A stretch of DNA of 64,000 bases from Pinus tabuliformis (lineage: Eukaryota; Streptophyta; Pinopsida; Pinales; Pinaceae). The notes under the pieces were generated by a model. The model searched no databases, was not told the origin of the DNA, and saw nothing but the letters and a program-made list of their open reading frames with translations. Position 1 is the first letter of the stretch. The number at the start of each line of letters is the position of its first letter. The DNA is taken from contig CM062810.1 of assembly GCA_031772625.1 (NCBI GenBank), forward strand, positions 703,852,519 to 703,916,518, in the 5' to 3' direction. Of the stretch, positions 54,477 through 64,000 are shown piece by piece. The translations under genes were made by a program, and so were the position numbers.

Positions 54477-56150
54477 AATGGTTCAAAATCTAGACCTTGA
54501 AGCCTACTTACTAGAGATTTTTCAAATCTAGTTGAATCTTTGAAGACCAAGACATTACTAACCTGTAAATTGCACTTTAAAATTTTCCTTGCAATCCTGT
54601 AGAAGCTTCCATCTAAGCTAAAATAACATTTTAGTTTCTGTTGCAACAAGAAAATTTTATGTTCTCGGCAAATGAAATGAAAGTGTTATTCATCAGACAC
54701 CCTGTTTCTCTAGTCAAGGGAAATTAGAACATGGTTCTTTGTTAATAAGTACAACTTTGGCAAATTTTTATGAATATAGTTTGCTGCATATTCTAGAAAG
54801 ATCCCATCTAAGACATTACATACTAGCCACCGATACAGTTTCTCTAATTTGTTGGCATGTTCAAAATGGGCACATGCGTCAACATCTTTTGGAGGAGCTC
54901 TGGATTATAGATGTAACAACCCAAGTAGTTTGATTGAAGATTCAAGTATCATGGCCTCTAAGGCTAAACCAGGGGAGCTTTCCACTGATGAATCAGGCGG
55001 TATTTCACAAATCTTGCTTCCTTTTCTATATTTTATTTTGTAGGATTGTTGTTTTAAAACACCAAGGTTCTCAAATATTCTACTTGCGTAGAATTAAATA
55101 TTTTGGTCTTTTTCATTTGCAAACCTATCAGTTTGTGTTTATGTCCTTCAACAATTTTTTTTGCGAGGCTCCCATCTTTAAAATATATGAAAAAAATGTA
55201 GAGAGGCAATCACAATTTTAGTATTGATGATGGTTGTAATCCTAAAGCACACCAGGGATTAAATGCGCAGATTTCTGAGTTTGTTTATAACAGCATTGAG
55301 GTTGTTATTGAGTTTCCTAAGCACCATCAACTATACAATGACATGGTGCCAACAATGAGGCCACTGATAGTTTCATTTCACTCATTGTGTTTCTATTCCA
55401 ATTGAGCGATATCTGAGTCTGGTTTGAACAATTTTAGGAGAAAAATACATCCAAAAAAAAAATATGCAATTTGGGCTGCTGTTTATTTCATATATTATTT
55501 TAGCGACATTTTGATGTTTTACTGTTGTCCTCAATTGTATCAAAACTTATTCCTATGCTCTTAGCATATGGCATAAATCCCGAGCGTACTGAAACAAACC
55601 CATGGCAGAGGGGCAAAATAGTTAATGAGCATATATCAAATATGGCCATTGTTTGTGAGTCAGTCCTTTTATAGAGTTGTGGGGCTGATTTATTTCTCCT
55701 TTAACAATTTCTTATGCTTCTGCCGTGAAGAAATGCAACATGAATCATATGACGAAATGTTGCATCTTCACCATAGAGTATTTTTTAATTTGTAACTCCA
55801 GTGTCAGTACAAGAATTGTTGTTGAATGTTCAATTCCCGGTAAGCAGATATGCACTCTTTCAAACCTTAGGTAGGTTATAATTGTTAACCTATCAAATTT
55901 GCACGTAATGCAAGATAACTGAAAACACTGAATGATGAGCTAAGAGCCTGTAGAACTCAACCTCACTCTATCTATTAACTGCAAAACACAAAATTATACA
56001 CCACACTTTATAATCACTGGAAAATTGTAAAAATGACGAATGATTATCATCCATTCTGTCTTCTCTTATAGATGAAGAAGGCAAGGGTTTTACAAAATAA
56101 AGCTTCAAAGTTTAGAAGCAAAACTCTAAACCCTAAATTTAACCCAGAGA
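54477..56150. other. Interior of the large element, nothing recognised
   Basis: AT-rich with short frames only. A plus frame at 54739-54933 contains LICWHVQNGHMRQHLLEELW, faintly like a WH..LGHM pre-integrase motif, but too weak to call. Confidence 0.35.
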
Positions 56151-56433
56151 AGTGTCCCCTTCCAGCATGAGTAAACGTCTTGGATTAGAGTGTCCTATTC
56201 TAATTCTGGAAAATCCTCCGATGCATGGGGCATTTGCTTCAATTGTATCTGGAAAAATTCCTAAGGCTGGAAATGTTTTCATTGAAAGCTGCTTCATTGC
56301 CTTAAATACAGGGCAAGGAATATCTTTTCACATACTGATTTCATCATCCCCAGACAGAGTGCTGGAAACAATATTTTCTTGGCTAGCTGCTTCTTTGTCA
56401 CCTTTAGATTAAGGGGCAGCAACAAAATATGTC

Positions 56434-57063
56434 TCATCTATATTCAACTGTGATCTGGACAATAAATTTGGGCCACCTAATGTCTTTTGGGCTAAGATGA
56501 TAGCTTTTGGCACACTGGAAATTGTTACAGGTTGCTTGGATATGTCTTGCCTGTGTCCATGATGGTGATTGCAGGTGAAATTTCACCCTTTTCCAAATCC
56601 GGGCACTCCTCATAAAAGTTACTGCTTCATCTTCAAACTTGAGCCTACAAATCTCCATATGAGTGCTGGAAACTGTCTCTTTTGGGCTGCTGGTTTTTCC
56701 ATCTTCAATAGCTGATTTATTACCTTCAAATCTAGGCTTTGACACATCTTCAAAAAAATTGGTATTATCCATGGCTGCTTCTGCAATTTCCAGGGGGCTG
56801 GATGTGCCAATTTCTTGATTTATAATGGCTTCTTGATCATTTTCAGACTCACGACTCTGCTCACCTTTCAATTCTGGGCTATTTTCTTCATCTTCCATCA
56901 TAAGACTACAGATCTTTTCTTCAATCACAGCCTCATTGTCTTTAGGAGGACCAGGGTCCTCTTCTATATTGTTCTGGGAAGCATACAATTCTGCAATTTC
57001 CTCAACTATAGGCTGCCATTCAAGGCCACAGTCCCATTGCATAAAAATCCAACTTATGAGCAC
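56434..57063 (-). CDS. Unidentified acidic ORF (209 aa)
   Basis: A long open minus-strand frame in AT-rich DNA. Residues 1-30 include WDCGLEWQPIVEEIAELYAS. Residues about 30-150 are strongly acidic and Ser-rich, with phrases such as SLMMEDEENSPELKGEQ and SSPKETVSSTHMEICRLKFE. The last 60 residues are basic and may be out of frame, since another frame there reads YEECPDLEKGEISPAITIMD. Protein-like text seems to continue on the same strand to about 56150 in other frames. I do not recognise it. It is probably a relict host gene piece inside the LTR element, 65 bp from the DapF exon and on the opposite strand. Confidence 0.35.
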   Translation of the reverse strand: MLISWIFMQWDCGLEWQPIVEEIAELYASQNNIEEDPGPPKDNEAVIEEKICSLMMEDEENSPELKGEQSRESENDQEAIINQEIGTSSPLEIAEAAMDNTNFFEDVSKPRFEGNKSAIEDGKTSSPKETVSSTHMEICRLKFEDEAVTFMRSARIWKRVKFHLQSPSWTQARHIQATCNNFQCAKSYHLSPKDIRWPKFIVQITVEYR

Positions 57064-57127
57064 CTTTCAACTTAAAAGAATCCAAAAAAAAAACAGTGAG
57101 ACCATCTAGAGAAATGACCAGTATAAC

Positions 57128-57376
57128 ATGTCATCCACATTCAGATCTGATTGGATGGACGTGCTGCATTTTGTGAAGTATCATGGCCTAGGCAACGACT
57201 TTATCTTGGTCGACAATCGAGATTCCATGGAGCCTAAAATATATTCGGAGCAGGCTATCAAATTGTGTGACCGAAATTTTAGAGTTGGGGCTGATGGGGT
57301 CATTTTTGCTATGCCTGGAGTTAATGACACCGACTACTCCATGCAAATATTCAATTCTGATGGCAGTGAGCCTGAG
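57128..57376 (+). pseudogene. dapF: Diaminopimelate epimerase (DapF) exon, isolated
   Basis: An uninterrupted exon encoding 83 residues: [20 protein letters not shown] (the conserved N-terminal GxGNDF motif), [20 protein letters not shown] and [14 protein letters not shown]. It ends in GAG followed by GTTAGT, a good splice donor, exactly before the MCGNG block that carries the first catalytic Cys. DapF interconverts LL- and meso-diaminopimelate in plastid lysine synthesis. I see no further DapF exon in the 6.6 kb to the window end and no obvious transit peptide upstream. Because both LTRs of the large element bracket it, it looks like a captured or trapped exon. A living gene with an LTR element around its exon is less likely but cannot be excluded from this window. 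Confidence 0.85.
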
Positions 57377-58718
57377 GTTAGTTACTGTTTTTAATATCTC
57401 TGAAATTTGTCAACAGAGAGTGTTCCCTGGAAAAGAGTAGTTTTCGTTCGAAATAAAGAAGGATTGATGGCCCTAAAGTTGATTAACATTTAGATGTATA
57501 GATTAGAGGTAGCATAGATTGCTACAGATATTGCTTTAGTGAAATCTGTCTGATTTGAAGAGGTCTGGCATGTTTATGCGAGGGTTTCATGTTTTAGTTT
57601 TGTTATGCATAACCATAGTATTTGACCATCAACAACCATGTGGTTAAGATTGTTGTTTGTATTCTAGTTCAACTATATTCCTCCCAGAAAGAAGCAACAA
57701 TCTATTTTAGTGTTGGTTAATGATAAATCTGAATTTAATTTATAATTATTTTAGTTATTGTGCCATCTGCTATCCCACTTTGACTTGGCAGTTCTTTAAT
57801 TTTATTCCGGACTTTCAAATTTTACCTGCATTGTTGTCCATCCTTAAAGAGTTCTTAATTAACAGCTTACATGGTCTCTTCTAAGTAAGGGCTTGGATCC
57901 TACAAGACAATAATGAGAATTGCATGGTAGCTAGTCACATTAGCTCGGTAGCTTCTATCAGCCTATGTCATGAATATCAGCTTTGCTCAACTTCCAAACT
58001 TATTCCTTTGGGTGTTTATAGGATCGATTTTATCTTACCAATTATTCATTCATTAAAACTGATGATAATCACGTAATAGTCCCTTTTTTTTTGGTATTCT
58101 TGTTATTGTTGATAGAAGCTTCTGATCAACAAAAGCAAGCAGCATTGTCCAGTATTGGATATTACAATGAAGTGGATATATCTCACATGCTATGAAAGCT
58201 ATCCTTTGACTAAGCAGGTGTGACTGGGGGGTATCTATTTTTCCAGAATCACTGAGGACTTGTGTGCAATAATAGCTTGCTGACCCATGAGGGGTGAACA
58301 CGTACTTGAAGGGATTTGAAACTTGGTGGGGAAATGGAAATGACCCCACTTTACAAACCAATCAAGCCCTTGTTGACAACTTAACAGTCCAATTATGAAC
58401 ATGAGCTTTTTCTTTTATAGAACATGTTTGCATATTCCTCATAAAGCACCTGCTTTTTTTCCATGAAAAAAAAAATCGTTATATTTGCTATTCCAAGAGT
58501 GAAATCAAAATATACATCAACAAGCCTCATAGCTCCTTCTAAAGTCTGATAATGTTCTCAAAACCTACCATGTCCACTATTTATTTACACTCTTCCATAC
58601 ATCAAAAAAAGTCCACAAAATTATCATTCTCATCATTTATCCATGTATAATTTTCAATGTTCCTAACTAGCCTGGAGCAACCCTTCCCAATAATCACAGG
58701 ATAGGAAAAATAGTTTTA
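57377..58718 (+). other. Possible DapF intron sequence, nothing else recognised
   Basis: AT-rich DNA after the splice donor. Minus-strand frame 58361-58053 (102 residues) has no family features. Confidence 0.35.
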
Positions 58719-58739
58719 GTTGAGGCCACTTCTCCCCTA

Positions 58740-59234
58740 AACTATTGAATGACTAGAGTTCCTTTCTGTAAGGCAAGAACATTCTTTAAGAGAGAATCAA
58801 CTTTTGTGTTAAAATCTTTGTAGATGTGCGAGATCAAACTGGGATTTTACCTCCATTGCTCTGTGCATGATAGGGCCTAGAGCCAAGTTTGTAATATGAT
58901 ACTTTTCATTACACCAGTCCATTAGCAATTCTGAATTCCCCAACACCTGCAATTACCTTATACCTTGATTTGCAGCATTCAACAATATTCAAAGTGCAAA
59001 GAATTCAACTCTGTTATTAGTGCCTTGCTCTGCACCATATTTGGAGGAAAAGTAATGATGATTGTAAAGAAAAAGTACCCCATCTTTGCACAACCATGAT
59101 GTTCCTTGGCAGGCCCCATCAAAATAAAGCAAGTGCTTTGTATAATAGTCACATTGGGTTCTACTGCAATTTGATTTTGGATCATTTGCTTTCATGTGGA
59201 GAATCCTCCTCTCCACTTCAAGAGAACCTTTCAT
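58740..59234 (-). pseudogene. LINE-type RNase H domain remnant
   Basis: Minus-strand translation gives LLYFDGACQG, GVLFLYNHHYFSSKYGAEQG and TNNRVEFFAL, then an in-frame stop (TGA) where Trp is usual, then ILLNAANQGIR. After a frameshift come LQVLGNSELLMDWCNEKYHI, LALGPIMHRAMEVKSQFDLA, and in another frame HIYKDFNTKVDSLLKNVLAL. These are the FDGA, NN.(A/V)E(F/L).AL, (D/N)S.L(L/V)..W and (D/E)FN...DSL blocks of the RNase H that ends ORF2 in plant L1-type LINEs. At least one stop and two frameshifts. No RT or endonuclease part is attached, so it is a severely shortened copy, lying inside the large LTR element. Confidence 0.7.
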
Positions 59235-59239
59235 AGAGA

Positions 59240-62200
59240 CTGGGCCTTAAAGTTTAAAGCCCAATCTTAATAACTTGAGCTTGTGCTTAATGACATCTGT
59301 ACCATAGAGTCTAGAGTCCACATTTTATACTATCCATTTAAAAATGTTCAGAATGGCAGAAAAGTGCCTAATCTAGATTAAGAAAATGGTCTAATCAAAA
59401 TCATATTAGTTAAACTCAAAGGCTGTGCAGGGGAAATAAAAGCATATGATCAAACCAAGAAGTGGGCATGCTTCAAGAAGTGAAACAGATATGAAATAAT
59501 GAAAGAACTGTTGGTACTATTTTTTTTTCTCTCAAAAGATACATGCAAAATACATGCCTGTCATACTAAAAATTGTGAGGCCTGCCACGAAGAGCAGAAG
59601 CTGAATTCTTCCATTTTGGGGAACATTTAGTTCCCACCTACTGAATTTCCTCAAATCTCACTTCCCAAGAACAACAATCAGTTAACTCATTGAAAACTAA
59701 AGGACCCAACAAACCCAAAACGTTTGGAAAGCTCAAACGCTAAGGCAAATGAATCAGAAATGGTGACACCAAGCATGACAACTATCTGGGGAGAAAACTA
59801 ATCCAATAGGGCATTTGTGTTGATTATGTTTCTTGGTTGTGGGTACCCTTCTAGCACCTTAGAACCAAAGAGAGTTCACTTTTCAAGGCATTCTAACAGA
59901 AGGGTGAGCTCATCTGAAAGTAAAAGTCATGGCAACGAGACTAAGAAAGGAATCTTTCAACAAAGTATTTGGGACAAGGATTGATTTAGCATTTAAATCA
60001 TTTTTTTAGTGTAAGGTTATATTGCTTTCATTTATTCATATTTATATAAGTATTTGGGACAAGGTTTGATTTAGGATTTAAAATATTTTTTTAGTGTAAG
60101 GATATATTGCTTTCATTTATTCACATTTATATAAGTATGGCAGTGTTTGATTTTATATATAATTTAAGAAATAATAAGTATGGCGGCGTTAGGTTTTATG
60201 TATGAGTTGATTTTAGAGGTTATTAAAAAGTAGTAAAGCTATATAAATTAAATGTCTAATACATCTTAATATATGTTGATAGCTATTAAAATATTGATGT
60301 GTCATTTAATTTATGAGTTGTTTAATTTATGTTGAGAATTTGTAAAGCTGTGTTTAATCTATGTTGAGAATTTGTAAGGCTGTGATAGAAGTGGAGGTGT
60401 GAAACACACTACATGAGTTTTGAAATAGAAAAATTGTTTAGAAATACTTGATTTCATTATCATCCAATGGTAATTTAAGTCCGCAACAATTTTGCCATCT
60501 TGTGGATATTCTTTTTCATATAATTAATTGTATGTAGTAATATGTATTACCTACTCATCATAAGGTCTAGTTTTAGCCATTGTTTCCGTTCTTGCATAAG
60601 TCAAGGCATTTCCCTTGAACCATGGATCATTTGGAATAACCTACCTATTTTGTTTAATGACCCTCATTGTCTTGACTAAAGCCAATTGAAGACCCCGTTA
60701 ACATTTTTAGGCTTTTGGGATGATTCTTAAAAGCTTACATTGTCAGTTTGGAAAAAATGCATTTTCTTCTTGCTGAACTTTGTTTAGGTCTATGGCAATG
60801 CCATGCAATGTTTTAACTAGCCTATATGGAAAGCTTTGCTTTTATCGTGGTTGGTAACAAAATGTGAAGTCAGGTAAGAGTTCCATTAGGTAATCTCAAG
60901 CCTCATCTAGGGGATACAACATGATGAAGATACAATGAAGAATATACTTGTGTACAAGAAATTCCTTGTGTAGGTTTCATACCTAGCCCTAGTGGTGTGA
61001 TTCCTATATGATGGATTGTACAATCATGCCTTACGTTCCACATGTCAAGTGCAAGATGTGACCACATTCTTCATAGGATTTTTTTTTTCTCTTTTGAAAT
61101 TGTTTCGAGAAGCATGCCCCAAGGTCAATGTTGCAATGCATAACATAGACTTCCTTTAGCTTAGGTAATAGGTTGCAGAGTTATCTATCAAAAAATTTCC
61201 CAAACTTTCACCTGATCTGACCCCTTTTCCTCAACGTGCACAGCAAGGACCATTAGCATCCATGTATAGATTTACAATGGAGCCAGTAATTTATGCCCAA
61301 AATGTGTCCCAATATAATGAATGTAGTCAGTTCTATTTTACATACGAGGGTGGATTTTAATTCTGTTGATAGTAGATTATCATTATTCTTATTAAAAATA
61401 AAGTATATTTTCCATTCAGATAGTAGGATTATCTTTCAGATAGTATATTTGTCATTCTTCATAGAGGAAGTCATAATAACAAATCTCGAGTTTAAGAAGT
61501 AAACAACTATGAAGCATGGGAATTCAGATTAGGATGTGTTGAAATACCCTATATGTCACGTTAATGCTTATTCTATGGGTGGTGGAATCTTCTAGTGAAA
61601 ACATAGATTGAATACCATGGACATGTGTAAGGCTTATTGTGATAATTGTTTTTAATGATCTTAAATTAAGTGAGAAGATCAATTCGTAGAGAAATTGGGA
61701 TTTTAGAATGGGAGCTTATTTAGTCAATGAAAGACCAATGAAAATATTAGAATACACTTTTACCCTTATTCTAGTGTTGAATAAAAATGTCGTGAAAAAT
61801 AATGTGTCTCTAGTTTTGGATAAAAGGACCCTCAACTTTCTTCACAACTTTTGTGGTCACTGGCCACTTGTGAAAGGAGTAGGCATCTTTAAAAATGAGG
61901 TGCCATTTAGAAGGGAAATACTAATAGCAGCAGGGCAAAGGAAATTATTCCATTCGATAATTATTTCTCATTTGTCTGGTCATATTGTGAGCTGCATTGT
62001 ATATCATGAAATTGTTTTAGTACTAGTAAACAATGACTAAATATATAATAAATTTGAACCTTTGACATTTAGGGGACATTTCTCTCAATTTACAAAAAAT
62101 AAAATATGAAAATCATGCTGGAAACAGTTCTGAAGTTTTGAGTCTTTTATTTTCAAGATTAACTAATTGGTTTGGAAGATGAAAAACCATCAAATTGGAA

Positions 62201-63429
62201 GAGTGGGACTTTTATATTCACTAAGGTTTTAAAGAAACTATATGCATGAAACTTATACTAGCACCTTCTAGTGGAATTGATAGTGCACTAATCCGTTGCT
62301 TGCCATTATTTTGGTTTTGGTACCACCTTATAGCATATCTAGGTTCAAATGCTATTTTCCATGACAGACAGTTGAATTTGTTTCAACTCTAATTGATTTG
62401 AGGAGTTCCACAAGGATGTCACATGAGCATTTATGATGCCCATTTTGATGTAGACAACTACCTATGTTAAGGTTTTAATTTGCAGTTCCATGTTATTTAT
62501 TTATGAACATTGTGTAATATTGATGCATTTGGTTGAACATGTGAAACTACTTAGGTTTGATTTTGATGATGGAATTATTTGATGTATGACTTGCTTGGTG
62601 ATGATTTATCTAGTACATGACTTATCAGAGCTATTGTTGTTTCATGTATGGCTTAAGTGGATATGATTTATCTAATGAATGACATAGTGAAATTATGATT
62701 GTTTCTAGTATGAACTACGAAATTGACACGTGGATACTAGACTTAATAATGTGATGATTATACGTCTTGTTGTTATATAAATGCATGAATGAGAGCTAAC
62801 CCGCAGGGGGAAAGAACTATATGATAGCCGAGAGCTACTCTTCCATTGAGGGAAGGTCGAGACATCTCATGGGGAAGGTATAATGCACATTGTTCTATTA
62901 CATTTGGTATCTACTGGATATGCACTCTTATGACATGAGTAAAATGCAAATGATAGGTGGCAAAGACTACCTGACTGGATTATTTGATGACAAGTCCAAC
63001 CAGCTCTATAGTGTGGTCCGTATTAGGGTGTGGACCCTAGTTCTGAAGGAGGGGTGGAGGCATTTCCCACTGTGTATCCTCTAAAACTTGGAATCATGGG
63101 AGGGCAGTGGTGGACACGATCCCCTAGATGTGTGATGGCGATTTCCAATTTCCTGCTAGGGAAGTTAGGTCGATGTATTCGATGCTTCCACCATGTCGGT
63201 TTTATCAGTGGTTAGTATGGCCGTTTCCACTGATAAAGCAGCAAAGGATGGATAGGGTGGGAACGGAAGTAGGTTAGGATGGATAGGAGGATATAGATCA
63301 GTTGAAGACTCTTGATGGGAAGTAATGTCATTGTTTGACTTATCAAATTTTACTGCTATAACTCTCTCTGGTTGCTATGCTTTTGAACTCCTTGTATCTT
63401 TTCATTCTAACTTCAGGATGAAGTTCTCT
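59240..63429. other. Interior of the large element, noncoding
   Basis: No gene recognised. A 110-residue plus frame (61708-62040) contains LDKRTLNFLHNFCGHWPLVK and has no family. The last kilobase (62400-63440), with CGCAGGGGGAAAGAAC and similar phrases, is like the untranslated 3' region before the polypurine tract in plant LTR elements. Confidence 0.4.
59965..60140 (+). repeat. 85 bp tandem duplication
   Basis: GTATTTGGGACAAGG starts at 59965 and 60050. The two copies match at about 90% and both end near TTTATATAAGTAT. Confidence 0.85.
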
Positions 63430-63443
63430 GAAGGAGGGGTGTA

Positions 63444-63671
63444 TGTAATGCCCCACTTAAATCTTATCCTACAAATTTGATTAATGTTTACATTATCTGA
63501 AAATATTGAGAAATATTGGTCTAATATAAAATTCATGATTTCTATTATTCAAACTCACAACTTACCTTCTCAAATTCAATATTAGGTAGGATATGGTCTC
63601 CTTCCATTATTTCAAATAATATATGTATTCATCTCACATTCCCCAATGTACCCTCACATTTACTTGGGATA

Positions 63672-63721
<50 letters not shown>

Positions 63722-64000
63722 TCTCACATTCCCCAATGTACCCTCACATTTACTAGGGAGAAGACATGGTCCTCTTCATTTAATTACATCTCACTTTCCC
63801 CAATGTACCATCACATTTACTTGGGAGAAGACATAGTGCTCTCCATTTAATTATCAATATATATATTCACCTCACATTCCCAAATGTACTTTCAGATTTA
63901 CTTGGGAGAAGACATGGTCCTCTCCCACTAATTTCCCAATTTTATATTCATGTCATATTTCCAAATGTACTCCTAGATTTACTTGGGAGAAGAGAAGTCA
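63444..64000 (+). repeat. Right LTR of the large element, first 557 bp
   Basis: Starts TGTAATGCCCCAC like 53305. It differs from the left copy mainly by a (TA)n expansion at about 63675-63718 in the first tandem unit. The window ends inside it. Confidence 0.88.

Larger units (their letters stand above)
53305..64000 (+). mobile_element. Large LTR element (over 10.7 kb) enclosing host and LINE fragments, cut by window edge
   Basis: An LTR at 53305-54464 recurs from 63444 to the window end at about 95% identity by eye. An initiator-Met-type primer site (54465-54476) follows the first, and a purine tract GAAGGAGGGGTG (63430-63441) precedes the second, so the two bracket one element. The 9 kb interior shows no recognisable gag, protease, RT or integrase. 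Instead it contains a DapF exon, an unidentified minus-strand ORF and a LINE RNase H remnant. It is inserted in the older LTR at 52931. The element is broken or was always non-autonomous. The right target site is outside the window. Confidence 0.8.

Noticed and set aside
54739-54933. Possible copia pre-integrase motif (WH..NGHM)
   Set aside because: Only four matching residues and no catalytic residues nearby. Not enough to assign a superfamily.

Overview
The window reads as plant nuclear DNA from a large, repeat-rich genome. A conifer or other gymnosperm is my best guess, inferred from style: AT-rich sequence, stacked LTR elements with initiator-Met, Asp and Arg tRNA primer sites, and scattered decayed gene pieces. 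No complete host gene is visible. The recognisable host sequence consists of fragments of plant genes: PRMT10-like, PCF11-like, BSK-like, cysteine desulfhydrase fused to MAP65, and one clean exon of diaminopimelate epimerase.

Layout. 1-5722: a minus-strand Ty3/gypsy element (LTR, gag, protease, start of RT) running off the left edge, with a 2.5 kb poly(A)-ended insert in its protease region. 5723-9283: the 5' half of a second minus-strand LTR element with an unusual repeat-bearing coiled-coil ORF. 9284-25825: old intergenic DNA with gene fragments, a 1.5-1.6 kb direct duplication and AT microsatellites. 25826-35488: a structurally complete 9.66 kb gag-only LTR element (tRNA-Asp primer site, target duplication AGTAT) inserted beside a chimeric desulfhydrase-MAP65 pseudogene (35531-36362). 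39450-42351: a 2.9 kb gag-protease element (duplication GTTTC). 42430-50731: an 8.3 kb gag-protease element (tRNA-Arg primer site, duplication ATCAT). 52931-53304: the cut LTR of an older minus-strand element. 53305 to beyond 64000: a large LTR element whose interior holds a DapF exon and a LINE RNase H remnant.

The most interesting signal is not a protein. Two of the gag-only elements carry series of short stem-loops in which the central sequence is constant while the outer stems differ from copy to copy yet stay paired. One series has four hairpins (29863-30045) around a shared GTGAAAACCTCC..GAGGCG core. The other has about a dozen hairpins (44669-48548), many with a shared GCTCGTTAAAA loop. 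Pairing kept while sequence changes is what selection on RNA structure would leave, so these may be functional RNA modules of non-autonomous retroelements.

All identifications come from reading the sequence by eye. Identity figures are rough hand counts.
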